Shown: positions 42,761 through 52,961 of the stretch, one piece after another
Layout of the letters: every line of letters starts with the position of its first letter
Position numbering within the stretch: position 1 is the first letter of the stretch
NCBI GenBank assembly: GCA_922989275.2
Contig: OV277874.1
Coordinates: forward strand, 22,742,154 to 22,806,153
DNA: 64,000 nucleotides
Source: Gari tellinella
Taxonomy: Eukaryota; Mollusca; Bivalvia; Cardiida; Psammobiidae
Reading direction: 5' to 3'
Position numbers and translations under genes: made by a program
The notes under the pieces: generated by a model
The model's input: the letters and a program-made list of their open reading frames with translations, nothing else
Database searches by the model: none
What the model was told of the DNA's origin: nothing

Positions 42761-42944
42761 AGGAGATAGTTTTACTGCACAGTACTTCAAATACGCAAGA
42801 CAAAACACACACTACACAAAACAAGGCAGAACAATGGGAAAATGACAGCTCATATACTTGGTTAAACCAGTGTCAGTATGGTATGTACGGTTTATTTATA
42901 ACAACAATAATAAAGTTAGCAAATACACTTTCCGGAGTGATATA

Positions 42945-43215
42945 TACTCCCTGTCTACAACAACACCCAATGGGAGACCGAGAACTAGTGTGTTGTTTGG
43001 AGAGAGTTGTTATAGTAGTGTCAATTAATACCATTAGATTACATTTTCAAACAGTTTGAACCCAGATCAGACGCCGCATTACGCGGCATCTGATCTTGGT
43101 TTAATCTGTTTTTCACCTATCCTCAGGTTTCTTCTGCCAAAATGTCAAGTACGTAATTTTGAGAAAAAAGGCAAAATACATTTTTAAGCAGACAATGTCG
43201 CAGCGATTAATATGT
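42945..43215 (-). mobile_element. Family C element, right end lost
   Basis: ACTCCCTGTCTACAACAACA, CCAATGGGAGACCGAGAA, TGTTGTTTGGAGAGAGTTGT, palindrome at about 43047-43112, AAGCAGACAATGTCGCAGCG; a family A composite follows. Confidence 0.75.
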
Positions 43216-43222
43216 TTAAACA

Positions 43223-43514
43223 TACAGTGGTGAATCTGTTATTCTTTCCCAATAAACGCGTTTACGCTAAAACTATTATTTGCAGTGCAAACAGTTTGGA
43301 GCCAGATCAGACGCCGGATAACCCGGCGTCTGATCAGGCTCCAAACTGTTTGCCACCAAGATAAACATGAATTATCAGAATTGTCCAAAAGTTGTACTTT
43401 TCTACGTTTTAGTGCTTTGCGTTTGCGTACGTTTGCGTTTAAACGGGAAAGAATAACAGATTCTCTACTGTATGACGTCACTAATGACGTCAGAATAACA
43501 GATTCTCCACTGTA
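43223..43514 (-). mobile_element. Family A composite with a third terminus, second locus
   Basis: Complete A copy (43223-43472, full palindrome about 43288-43351 with one mismatch) followed by TGACGTCACTAATGACGTCA and another right terminus GAATAACAGATTCTCCACTG. Same 292-bp length and order as 6081-6372. Confidence 0.88.
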
Positions 43515-43606
43515 GGGGAGAAGTGTATTAGAAAGTATAATGAAATTGACATGGCTATAGAGAACAGGGAGCTGTCTTATGAAACGTCGTACGATAAAAG
43601 CGGTCG

Positions 43607-43802
43607 TACAGTGGTGAATATGTTATTATTTCCCGTTTAAACGCAAACGTACGCAAACGCAAAGCAATAAAACGTAGAAAAGAACAACTTTTGGACAATT
43701 CTGATAATTCTTGTTTATCTTGGTGGCAAACAGTTTGCACTGCAAATAATGGTTTTAGCGTAAACGCGTTTATTGGGAAAGAATAACAGATTCTCCACTG
43801 TA
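43607..43802 (+). mobile_element. Family A MITE with the palindrome fully collapsed
   Basis: Both termini and both side arms are well preserved, but the 60-bp palindrome is reduced to CAAACAGTTTG (43727-43737); total 196 bp. Confidence 0.88.
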
Positions 43803-43996
43803 AGTCAAACCTTGAAAATACGCCTGAATTCTTTTTTCTCTATATAATCCTGTATTGTAACATCTTTGGAATTTTCTGTTCAAGACGATTCCAAAAAGAT
43901 GTGACAAGACAGGATACGATGAAGAAATAAACAGTAATTGAGAATTTTAGAAACTGACTTACGATAACATTTGTCGTACGACGTTACGTAAGACAG
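43803..43996. mobile_element. Foldback element, family H
   Basis: GTCAAACCTTGAAAATACGC, inner imperfect hairpin (TGTAACATCTTTGGAAT / ATTCCAAAAAGATGTGACA), AATTGAGAATTTTAGAAACT and CATTTGTCGTACGACG. Related copy at 59168-59386. Confidence 0.6.
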
Positions 43997-44189
43997 ACCC
44001 AAGGAGGCCAAAAAGTGTCTTGTGTATTGGTGTAATATACGGATACATGTACATGTACAACTGTCTAGAATAGTACTGTGATCCAAGGAAACCAACCATG
44101 TCCCGCCAATATTAACCTGTCTTATAGTTTCTGCTTACGATTTTATTTCTCCCCAGAAACTTGCTTTGAATGCTGATCGCAATAAAAAC

Positions 44190-44388
44190 ATACATTGGGG
44201 GAGACGTTATTGTTTTCCCTTTTAAACCCAAGCGAAACGCAACAGCAGTCATAAAAAAGGGTGAACTATGAATGTTAAACAATTTCAAGCGTGATTAGAC
44301 GTCAGGTTACGCGGCGTCTGGTCTGGCTTCAAACTGCGTGTTTATTAGGAAATAATACTGTATATTTCCTTAGCCTTATCCAGTGTAG
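44190..44388 (+). mobile_element. Family A relic
   Basis: CATTGGGGGAGACGTTATTG left, CAAGCGTGATTAGACGTCAG and GCGGCGTCTGGTCTGGCTTC palindrome parts, CTTATCCAGTGTA right end abutting the next copy. Confidence 0.6.
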
Positions 44389-44638
44389 TACAGTGGAGAA
44401 TCTGTTATTCTTTACCGTTTAAACGCAAACGTACGCAAACGCAAAGCACTAAAACGTAGAAAAGAACAACTTTTAGACAATTCTGATAATTCATGTTTAT
44501 CTTGGTGGCAAACAGTTTGGAGCCTGATCAGACGCCGGGTTACCCGGCGTCTGATCTGGCTCCAAACTGTTTGTATTGTAAATAATAGTTTTAGCGTAAA
44601 CGCGTTTATTGGGAAAGAATAACACATTCTCCACTGTA
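44389..44638 (+). mobile_element. Family A hairpin MITE, intact
   Basis: TA flanks, both termini, near-perfect palindrome at about 44509-44572 (apex GGGTTACCC). Inserted at the edge of an older A copy. Confidence 0.92.
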
Positions 44639-44679
44639 AGAAGAGTAGAGTATTTCAAATAACTAAATATTAAAAGAAT

Positions 44680-45071
44680 TTAACCCTTCACCGCCTTGCC
44701 CAATATAAAATAAAAATCCAATCTGTTTTACACTCATAACGATAATAGCGCTTGCATCAATTTACCTTTACAGTACTGAACCTTGTTAAATTAAATTGAT
44801 AATCGCAAGCGAATTGCCATCGAATCGCGCGCTTCAAAAAACAAATCCTACGTTTGAATATTTTAACGCGAATTTTCCGAAGCGGTTGTGACAAAAATGG
44901 AATCGAAAACATTAACGAAGGCATATGTGCGAACATTTGTGAGATACACCATTCAAGAAAACTTACCCAAAGGTAAAGTTAGTACTTTGAATCGCAAGCG
45001 AATTGCCATCGAATTGCAAGCGAATTGTAAGCGAATCGCAAAAATTGTTAATTTAATAAGATTCATTACTG
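44680..45071. other. Family B' end fragment and GCAAGCGAATT reiterations
   Basis: AACCCTTCACCGCCTTGCCC near 44684 is a B'-type end. AATCGCAAGCGAATTGCCAT occurs at about 44800 and 44993, with GCAAGCGAATTGTAAGCGAA following the second. No gene recognised. Confidence 0.5.
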
Positions 45072-45310
45072 TAACCCTTTCACACTAAATGACGCGCGTT
45101 TACAAACAGTTTGGATCCTGATCAGACGCCGCGTAACGCGGCGTCTGATCAGGATCCAAACTGTTTGACAATCGTTTTGAAATTTCCTCAGCCATACTGC
45201 CATATCTTTTAAATTTGAATCAACATTGCAGACTTCAAAATTGAAGCAGACGACAATGAAACAGTGATGAGGTTAAAATCTCACGAACTATTTGGTAGGG
45301 AAAGGGTTAA
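45072..45310 (+). mobile_element. Family B hairpin MITE, intact core
   Basis: AACCCTTTCACACTAAATGA left (the left TTAA reads GTAA), perfect palindrome at about 45104-45167 (apex GCGTAACGC), AAATTGAAGCAGACGACAAT, right GGGAAAGGGTTAA. Confidence 0.9.
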
Positions 45311-45689
45311 AGTATATCTGAGAAATCAGACGTTAATTGCTTGTATTATGACTTTACGATTAAAGAGACGGGTAAAAATGGTATAGGTAGATTTACACAC
45401 TACAAAATGTGATTCGCTGTCTCACTGTAGAAAACTTTCTACGGATCCGTCTTTGAGTGAAGAAGACGTTATTATTTCCAAATGTTCATTATTATACAAA
45501 ACATACATTTTCTTATTACAAACAGGTACTAACTAGACCAGACACCAATAAGCATGGCCTCAAAGATGATTGACACTCAAATTTAAAAGAAAACAAACCT
45601 TCATTTTGTTGAGGAACTATGTCATCTCTGTTTGTAAATCTCGTAATATCAATGTGTGCGTAAGGTAATGAACGGGGTTTGTCTTTCAT

Positions 45690-46030
45690 AGTACAATGCT
45701 CCCTCACAACGACATGACAGGTATGTTGCTCAATGGGAGTTGATATGGAGGGACTAACATAAAATCCGGATAGAATCTGGTCTGGATTCAGGCTGTTTGT
45801 CAATCGTCATCATATTTCTTCTGTCAAAAGTTCCTCTAATAATTATGTAAATTTGAAATACGCAGGCAGTCGACAATTCTAAGAAGACGATATTGCAGTA
45901 ATAAAGGTGTAAGATATAACCGTCTTTTTTTTGGGGGGGGGATAGAGGGCGGGGCAGCGACAAGCGTTGCTGTTACAATGTAAGAGGGACTCATTGTTTG
46001 GAAGGGAGTTTGTAGAGAGGGAAGACTGTA
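45690..46030 (-). mobile_element. Family C element
   Basis: GTACAATGCTCCCTC left, CTCAATGGGAGTTGATATGG, half palindrome (TGGTCTGGATTCAGGCTGTT), AAGAAGACGATATTGCAGTA and TTTGTAGAGAGGGAAGACTG right. Confidence 0.7.
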
Positions 46031-46355
46031 ATGATTAATTTCTGTTGCGGTGTTTGAGTTATCCATATTCATTTCCCAAGGAATTATTTTCTATCTCTTT
46101 CGTTCCACTTTGTCAATTAATAGGATAATTGTGTGCATTTATCCTATTAAATAACATTCACAGCTTTGTAATTGTAATTAATGGGTTTTGATCGTTTCTT
46201 CGGTATTTTGTCATTGTCATTTTTATTTGTTTTTAAAGTTTTAGGAGATAAAGATTCTAAAACAATTATACAGTTTTATGAGTCTCTTCTAGCTTATCCT
46301 AGCACGCATTAAGACCACTGTCCTTACGGTTTAGTTGAGGAGGATCATACGTTAT

Positions 46356-46610
46356 TACAGTGGAGAAAACATTAATATTTTCCGTTTAACCAATTATCCC
46401 ATAAATACGCCTTTTGACAAATTTGATTTATTCCTCTACAGAAGAAAATAGTTCCACTTTAAACACTCATGGATATGCTCCATAAGAAATAATTTCAACA
46501 GTCTAGCAGTTTGTAACTTAAAGCAAGCTAAAAGCAACGCAGACTTTAAACCGTGCTCTGAGTAATCACCTATCTTAAAAAAACTAGAAACAGGGTAATT
46601 GATAATAGCA
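46356..46610. mobile_element. Family A terminus joined to a family D relic
   Basis: TACAGTGGAGAAAACATTAA then directly CATAAATACGCCTTTTGACA, CTACAGAAGAAAATAGTTCC and AACTTAAAGCAAGCTAAAAG, and CTAGAAACAGGGTAATTGAT at the right. Both are incomplete. Confidence 0.55.
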
Positions 46611-46616
46611 TAAATG

Positions 46617-46866
46617 TACAGTGGAGAATCTGTTATTCTTTCCCAATAAACGCGTTTACGCTAAAACTATTATTTGCAGTGCAAACAGTTTGGAGCCAGA
46701 TCAGACGCCGGGTAACCCGGCGTCTGATCAGGCTCCAAACTGTTTACCACCAAGATAAACAAGAATTATCAGAATTGTCCAAACATTGTTCTTTTCTACG
46801 TTTTAGTGCTTTGCGTTTGCGTACGTTTGCGTTTAAACGGGAAAGAATAACAGATTCTCCACTGTA
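46617..46866 (-). mobile_element. Family A hairpin MITE, intact
   Basis: TA flanks, both termini, perfect palindrome at about 46681-46744 (apex GGGTAACCC). It replaces or interrupts the left end of an older A copy that continues to 47056. Confidence 0.92.
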
Positions 46867-47056
46867 CGAACGGCAAAGGCATAACAATAAAATATAGACA
46901 ATGGAAACTTGTTTTACAATTCTGACTATTCATTTTAATCTGAGTAGCAAACAGTTTGATCAGACGCCAGGTTACTCCAAACTGTTTGCAATGGAACTAA
47001 TAGTTTAAGCGTAAAATGCGTTTATTTGGGGACAGAATAACGCCTTCTCCACTGTA
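46867..47056 (+). mobile_element. Family A, left end lost to a younger A copy
   Basis: CATAACAATAAAATATAGAC, reduced palindrome (CAAACAGTTTGATCAGACG, then GTTACTCCAAACTGTTTG), then AATAACGCCTTCTCCACTG. Confidence 0.7.
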
Positions 47057-47245
47057 AGTTGCAATATGTTTAAACCATTATGCCCATTGAGAAAAGTATG
47101 GAGGCATATCAGAAACTTTAATTGTTGTTGACCTTTGAAAGAAGGTGTCAAATAATATATTTTATTTCATTAGATTGCTTTTAATTTTGTTAAAAAACCG
47201 AAAGTATTAACGGCTAACCAATGTACCCTTGTGACTATAGCGGTC

Positions 47246-47560
47246 CCACCCCCATAACGGCCCTCTGAACAATTATTCCCTCCTTACAACAACTATTCCT
47301 TAAACAAGTATAAGATATGTGATTATGCCATAGTTCAGCAGAATGCTTAGTAATGTTCTCAGACTCAACTCAAAAGCTTTATAGCATGGATCCAGGTGTC
47401 AGGATTTGCAGTCTAGAAGGTGTTACATATTTCCATGTAAAAGCAAACAAAACGCAAACGCGTCGCTATGAATTGTAGAAGATGGCAAATACTCAACAAG
47501 TCTTACTGTTCATGTTAAGATGAGAAGCAAACTGGTTGGGGCCCGATCAGACGCCGGGGT
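47246..47560. mobile_element. Fragments of families C and A
   Basis: 47246-47310: CGGTCCCACCCCCATAACGG, CCTCTGAACAATTATTCCCT (C). 47440-47560: AAACGCAAACGCGTCGC and GAAGCAAACTGGTTGGGGCC then CGATCAGACGCCGGGGTACC (A). Confidence 0.5.
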
Positions 47561-47869
47561 ACCCCTGCTGGATGAAAGCAAGGCAGAATGCTACTGCTCA
47601 TACTATCTACAATGAGTTAGGTATAGTTCACATGTAGATCTAACATATTCTTGATGGTATTTGTGCTGATAAATTGTTTGAGATAAGTATCATGTCGTTC
47701 GTTCGCAAGCATTTGATTTGCCAAGTTTGAGCTGAATGCTTAATAACGTTCTCAGACTCAACTGAAAAGCTTTATTCAGTCGAAAAAAACGTTATTATGT
47801 CCCAATAAAAGTGTTAACGCTTACATTAATATTGTCTTTGCAAACAGTTTGAAGCCCGATCAGACGCCG

Positions 47870-48069
47870 GTGTAACGTAGTAGAATGACCCATCCCTGCT
47901 GAAATTATGTAAAACAATGACCCGGGTAATGTTACTACGTAAATAAATGACACCAGACCATAGAAACGGGACTCGATGGGGTCCTTTATTTACGGTATGG
48001 TGTCATTTCTCTACGTAGTATAAAGACCCGGGTCATTTTGCACGGGTGCGTCATTCTACTGCGTTACAC
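47870..48069. mobile_element. Family I MITE inserted in the palindrome apex
   Basis: About 200 bp; inverted ends GTGTAACGTAGTAGAATGAC and GTCATTCTACTGCGTTACAC, inner arms TAAATGACACCA / TGGTGTCATTTC and two ACCCGGGT sites. It sits at the apex of the old family A palindrome. Confidence 0.8.
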
Positions 48070-48186
48070 CGGCGTATGACCAGGCTCCAAAATATTTGCC
48101 AGTAAGATTAACACGAATAGCCCGAATTGACTTAAAGTTGTTCTTTTCTACCATTGAGTTCAATACGTTTGAGTTTAAACAGGACA

Positions 48187-48404
48187 TACAGTGGAGAATG
48201 TGCTATTCTTTCCCAATAAACGCGTTTACGCTAAAACTAATATTCCATATACAAACAGTTTGGAGCCAGGCTCCAAACTGTTTGCCACCAAGATAAACAA
48301 GAATTATCAGAATTGTCCAAAAGTTGTTCTTTTCTACGTTTTAGTGCTTTGCGTTTGCGTACGTTTGCGTTTAAACGGGAAAGAATAACAGATTCTCTAC
48401 TGTA
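48187..48404 (-). mobile_element. Family A MITE with symmetric apex loss
   Basis: Termini preserved. Palindrome reduced to a 33-base perfect hairpin, CAAACAGTTTGGAGCC-A-GGCTCCAAACTGTTTG (48252-48284). Nested in an older A copy. Confidence 0.88.
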
Positions 48405-48526
48405 ATAACGTCTTCTCCACTGTAAAGATGAATTTAGGTTTCATGATTTAATAAACCACTGTGCCTGATCTGTATCCAAACTGTTTTGGATTCATGACGA
48501 TGTGACCCTTACCATTTTAACAAATA

Positions 48527-48892
48527 CAGTGCTTCCTCTCTTCAACAACACCAAAAGGATGACACAGATTGTGTGTATGGTTCAGGGGTGTTGTTATATG
48601 GACGGTCCACATTCGCTTACATTTGCAAACTGCTTGAATCAAAATCAGACGCCGCGTAACGCGGCATCTGATTTTGATTCAAGGTGCTTGTCATTCGTTA
48701 TATTGTTTAAATATCAAGATGTCTAATATATGATTTTGAGAAAAGCAGCCGATACGACAATTATAAGCAAATGATAATGCAGCCGTGGTAAGGTTGGACA
48801 TGCTTGATTTGTTTTGGGACTACCGACAAACTTTGTTGTAAGAACGGAATCGTTATTCAGAGTTGAAGTGAATGGACACTATATATTAAACT
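48527..48892 (-). mobile_element. Family C hairpin element
   Basis: TACAGTGCTTCCTCTCTTCA left, TGTTGTTATATGGACGGTCC, near-perfect palindrome at about 48627-48692 (AATCAGACGCCGCGTAACGC), ATACGACAATTATAAGC, right end decayed (TGGACACTATA). Confidence 0.8.
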
Positions 48893-49207
48893 TTAAAGAT
48901 TCAAAGCAGATGCCAGGTTTTAATAAAGATGACGCTATGACAGCGAATGGTTTAACCTATATATGCTACTTTAATGGAGTAAACGTTTAAAGAATGATTA
49001 ACTGTATATTGATAAACATGAACGGTAACTCCTTCATCCAACTTGGTACAGGTTTGTAGCATTGATGTCCCCTGACATCAAATAACCAAAATACATGTTG
49101 TAGGGGAGGTTAGTCTTGCAAGAATATTATATACATACTTGCAAAGTTGTCTCTCTTTGCATTTGAATATTTTCAATACAGTTTAAGCTCCCATTAGTTT
49201 CGTTACG

Positions 49208-49457
49208 TACAGTAGAGAATGTGTTATTCTTTCCCAATAAACGCGTTTACGCTAAAACTAATATTCCATATACAAACAGTTTGGAGCAAGATCAGACGCC
49301 GGGTAACCCGGCGTCTGATCAGGCTCCAAACTGTTTGCCACCAAGATAAACAAGAATTATCAGAATTGTCCAAAAGTTATTCTTTTCTACGTTTTAGTGC
49401 TTTGCGTTTGCGTACGTTTGCGTTTAAACGAGAAAGAATAACAGATTCTCTACTGTA
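49208..49457 (-). mobile_element. Family A hairpin MITE, intact
   Basis: TA flanks, termini with CAGTAGAGAATG and ATTCTCTACTG, near-perfect palindrome at about 49274-49337. Confidence 0.9.
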
Positions 49458-49525
49458 GCCTAAGGTAATGGCTTGTCATTCTAAATTATCTTTTACGTTC
49501 AGTGCCTTACCCCGACTACTTAAAC

Positions 49526-49741
49526 TACAGTGGAGAAAGCATTATTCTTTTCCAATAAACGCATTTACGCTAAAATGTTATTTCAATCGCAGACAGTTTG
49601 GGGCTGATCAGACGCCGGGTTACCGAGCGTCTGGCCAGGCTCCAATCTGTTTGCCACTCAGATTACCATGACTAGTCAGAATTGTTGAACAAATGTTTTT
49701 TTCTTAGTTGTATTGCGACGCGATCGTGTTTCGTTTGCGTT
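49526..49741 (-). mobile_element. Family A, right terminus replaced by family B
   Basis: TACAGTGGAGAAAGCATTAT left, palindrome at about 49592-49652, right arm ends CGTTTGCGTTTAA and then TTAACCCTTTCATTC (family B) begins; the last 25 bp of A are missing. Confidence 0.75.
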
Positions 49742-50024
49742 TAACCCTTTCATTCTTATTGACGTTTGCAAACAGTTTGAACCATGATCAGACACCGCCT
49801 TACGCGGCGTCAAATCAGGATCCAAACTGTTTGATACTCGTTTTTCAACTTTGAAACGACATTGCAGACAACAAAATTGAAGCAAAATTAAGGCAGTATG
49901 ACTGGATACATTTCAAAACGCGTTTCAAACAGTTTGGATCCTGGTCAGATGCCGCATAACGCGACGTCTGATCAGGATCCAAAAATTGTTTGCAAACGCG
50001 CGTTTGGGCGTCATTGAGAGTTAA
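49739..50024. mobile_element. Double-core family B element (inverted dimer)
   Basis: Left TTAACCCTTTCATTCTTATT and core 1 (CAAACAGTTTGAACCATG..., about 49766-49833), then AACAAAATTGAAGC; then core 2 (about 49925-49992) in a second half, ending GGCGTCATTGAGAGTTAAAG then GGTGAA, which is a left end in reverse. Two palindromes bounded by two left-type ends. Confidence 0.7.
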
Positions 50025-50282
50025 AGGGTGAACCCCTCACTGCAATGACATCATCAATTTAAAACTTCATGTACTTGTTACTTACAAAATTGTAAATTTC
50101 AAGCATACACGTGTCATGAGCACATATATTGACTAAAGAAACCATTTGATCAGGGTCTACACTGCTGATAAATGGGCAATATATTGTTATAAAAACTATT
50201 TTAGGTAAGAATGACTCGATATAAGTGTAAATTACACGTGTTCACATGAGCAGAGGAGCATAATTTAATGGCGCTTAACTGC

Positions 50283-50638
50283 TTCGCTCCCTCCCATCAA
50301 CGGCCTTCCTAACAACGACTTCTTCCTTACAACGACCCTTGCCGCAGTTCCCTTAACAATACAAATATGCCTAACGCTTTTACTGCTGCAATATCGTCTG
50401 CTTACAATTGTCGTCTGCTGTTTGTTCTCATAGTGACATTTAAATGGACATTTTGATAGAATAAATATAACAGCTTGAATCCAGATCAGACGCCGCGATA
50501 CGCGGCGTCTGATCTGTGTTCAAGCTGTTTGCAAATGTAAGCAAAGTCTTAATTTTTCACTCCCTATAACGACTCCCTCCGAACAACACACAATATGTGT
50601 CTCCCATTGAGTGTCGTTGAAGAAAGGGAGCGCTGTAT
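50283..50638 (+). mobile_element. Family C hairpin element, well preserved
   Basis: CTTCGCTCCCTCCCATCAAC left, ACGACCCTTGCCGCAGTTCC, ATTGTCGTCTGCTG, near-perfect palindrome at about 50465-50528 (apex GCGATACGC), GTCGTTGAAGAAAGGGAGCG right. Confidence 0.88.
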
Positions 50639-50739
50639 ATAATGTGCCATACTTCTGCATCACACTACAGTGACACTCACTTATAACTAACTCCTCGGGC
50701 TGCCCGATTTATTTCATTATATCCAAATTACGTCACATT

Positions 50740-50989
50740 TACAGTGGAGAATGTGTTATTCTTTCCCAATAAACGCGTTTACGCTAAAACTATTATTTGC
50801 AGTGCAAATAGTTTGGAGCCAGATCAGACGCCGGGTAACCCGGCGTCTGATCAAGCTCCAAACTGTTTGCCACCAAGATAAACAAAAAATATCAGAATTG
50901 TCCAAAAGTTGTTCTTTTCTACGTTTTAGTGCTTTGCGTTTGCGTACGTTTGCGTTTAAACGGGAAAGAATAACAGATTCTTCACTGTA
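50740..50989 (-). mobile_element. Family A hairpin MITE with 13-bp flanking repeat
   Basis: Termini and near-perfect palindrome (about 50805-50869). Unlike other copies, TACGTCACATTTA lies on both sides (50729-50741 and 50988-51000), longer than the usual TA duplication. Confidence 0.9.
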
Positions 50990-51052
50990 CGTCACATTTA
51001 GCCCATTTTACTATAAAGTGAGTAGGGATAGGGAATTCAATTCAGTTTGTTA

Positions 51053-51302
51053 TACAGTGGATAATCTGTTATTCTTTCCCGTTTAAACGCAAACGTACGC
51101 AAACGCAAAGCACTAAAACGTAGAAAAAAACAACCTTTGGACAATTCTGATATTTCTTGTTTATCTTGGTGGCAAACAGTTTGGAGCCTGATCAGACGCC
51201 GGGTTACCCGGCGTCTGATCTGGTTCCAAACTGTTTGCACTGCAAATAATAGTTTTAGGGTAAACACGTTTATTGGGAAAGAATAACAGATTCTCCACTG
51301 TA
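51053..51302 (+). mobile_element. Family A hairpin MITE with a matching empty site
   Basis: Intact termini and near-perfect palindrome (about 51172-51236). The flanks GGGAATTCAATT...GTTA and TCTAAAACTTAGTGATTTCG match uninterrupted sequence at 52962-53048, where no element is present. Confidence 0.92.
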
Positions 51303-51433
51303 TCTAAAACTTAGTGATTTCGAATTTCCTTCTAGGTGACCTCATAGATAAAACGCCTTGATAAGTTTCATTTTCAGCGTTTGCCCCTACAACAAAACCA
51401 AACGAGAGCGTTGTTCGGAGGGCAGACATGGGG

Positions 51434-51693
51434 TACAGTGGAGAATCTGTTATTCTTTCCCGTTTAAACGCAAACGTACGCAAACGTACGCAAACGCAAA
51501 GCACTTAAACGCAGAAAAGAACAACTTTTGGACAATTATGATATTTCATGTTTGTCTTGGTGGCAAACAGTTTGGAGCCTGATCAGACGCCGGGTTACCC
51601 GGCGTCTGATCTGGCTCCAAACTGTTTGCACTGCAAATAATAGTTTTAGCGTAAACGCGTTTATCGGGAAAGAATAACAGATTCTTCACTGTA
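51434..51693 (+). mobile_element. Family A hairpin MITE with a 10-bp internal duplication
   Basis: Intact termini and perfect palindrome (about 51563-51626). The arm has CGCAAACGTACGCAAACGTA then CGCAAACGC, one extra unit relative to other copies, making it 260 bp. Confidence 0.92.
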
Positions 51694-51738
51694 TCAATCG
51701 ATTAATAATTCTCTATTAATCAGGTTTAATCATTAATC

Positions 51739-52068
51739 ATGCATTTTGCTGATTACTTGCTGAAAACAAAAACTGACTGGAATTACTTGAAAAATGGAAT
51801 TCCCCGATTAAAACATTCCAGAGTGGATGTGTTAAAAGAATATGTCTCACTGTCTAAGTACATTTGTCAACTGAAACAGCCTGTTTATTTTACCCATAAC
51901 TCTCCAAAAATCAGAAATCCGGAATCTAATTATATAAAATCTACTGACACTGATAATAGACTGAATCATTTGATTGTGAATATGTATGTTTTGTCTATGT
52001 ATATTATTTTTTCCTCATGTTTTGTCTATGTACATAAGCTGTTCCTCATGTTTTCATGTAAATCATGA
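51739..52068 (+). CDS. Uncertain 109-codon ORF
   Basis: Open from ATG at 51739, contains DYLLKTKTDWNYLKNGIPRL and YVSLSKYICQL, then a hydrophobic tail (VLSMYIIFSSCFVYVHKLFL). A possible AATAAA lies at about 52077. No family recognised; codon usage gives no clear support and it could be chance, an exon or a transposon relic. It lies in unassigned DNA bounded by ATTAATCAATC/TAATCGATTACT-rich sequence (51694-51735 and 52535-52625). Confidence 0.15.
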   Translation: MHFADYLLKTKTDWNYLKNGIPRLKHSRVDVLKEYVSLSKYICQLKQPVYFTHNSPKIRNPESNYIKSTDTDNRLNHLIVNMYVLSMYIIFSSCFVYVHKLFLMFSCKS

Positions 52069-52639
52069 GCTGAGATAAATAAAGGAAAATTAAATATTGA
52101 AAATAGTTATTATGGTACATATTTATATTTGTATTCAATGGAACAAATTTATTCAGTAAAGGAATAATCTAAGCTGTTAAAATGTGTCTTTATTCAGTAT
52201 TGGGTTAACTCACATCGTTTTAGCTATTGATATTAAAGATTTGTGTACTTATTTATTGAGGCCACATAACATTTGTAGCTTAATCTTGATCCAAATAACA
52301 TATAACTGAGTTATGAACTCAACCTCGACATGAAATTTAACAACTTGTCACTCAGAGTCACTCTGAAGAAATGGTGTGTCTGCATGTAATGAAATAGCCG
52401 AATTAACACAAGTAATGTCAAGTAGGACAGAATTGACAATATGGAACAAAAATATTTTATCATTTGCAGCTTAGAATGGTCTACTTTCTGTTTTTTTGCA
52501 AATAAAACTGGATACAGATACAAGTACTCATAGTTAATCGAATACTGGCAAAATATGCAATAACCATGAAGTAATCGATTACTGCTATAATGTCAAATAA
52601 TCATAACTTAATCGATTACTTTTTTTAAGTTATCGCCTC
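52069..52639. other. No recognisable feature
   Basis: AT-rich; repeated AATCGATTACT words at about 52572 and 52610. Confidence 0.4.
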
Positions 52640-52950
52640 ATGTCTGTCGGAGGGCGTCGTTACATTGAGATAAATTGGCTTGCATTTGCAAACAGCTTGA
52701 ATCCTGACCAGACGCCACAAAACGCGGCGTCTGATCTGTATTCAAGTTGTTAGTCACTCGTCATTATATCAATTATATCAAAATGTCAACTTACATGTAA
52801 CTTTGAGAAAAAACAGTAGCCGAAAATTTCAAGCGGACGATATTGCAGCAGTTCAAGCGTTACACATACTTGACTTGTTTAGGGAACTGTGGCAACAATC
52901 GTTGAAAGAGGGAGACGTTGCTGGGAGGGCCGTTGTAGAACATCGTATAA
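52640..52950 (-). mobile_element. Family C element
   Basis: TGTCGGAGGGCGTCGTTACA, palindrome at about 52689-52752 (CAGACGCCACAAAACGCGGC), TTCAAGCGGACGATATTGCA, GGGAGGGCCGTTGTAGAACA right. Confidence 0.75.
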
Positions 52951-52961
52951 GTTTTAGAGAT

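Larger units (their letters stand above)
47777..48424 (-). mobile_element. Older family A copy holding two later insertions
   Basis: Left end CAGTCGAAAAAAACGTTATT, palindrome left arm to GATCAGACGCCGG at 47870, then insert 1 (47870-48069); the right arm CGGCGTATGACCAGGCTCC resumes at 48070; insert 2 is a young A copy (48187-48404); the right terminus AACGTCTTCTCCACTGTA ends at 48424. Three layers of insertion. Confidence 0.75.

Noticed and set aside
43285..43515. Recurrent basic peptide ORFs (QIRRRVTRRLI, ELSELSKSC, LRLRTFAFKRE) on both strands of many family A copies
   Set aside because: They come from young, near-identical, palindrome-containing MITE copies; the same DNA is open on both strands, and older copies break the frame freely. 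No evidence of coding selection.
45104..45167. Strong hairpins read as intrinsic transcription terminators
   Set aside because: The sequence is eukaryotic and the hairpins are centres of MITEs with terminal repeats, not ends of operons.
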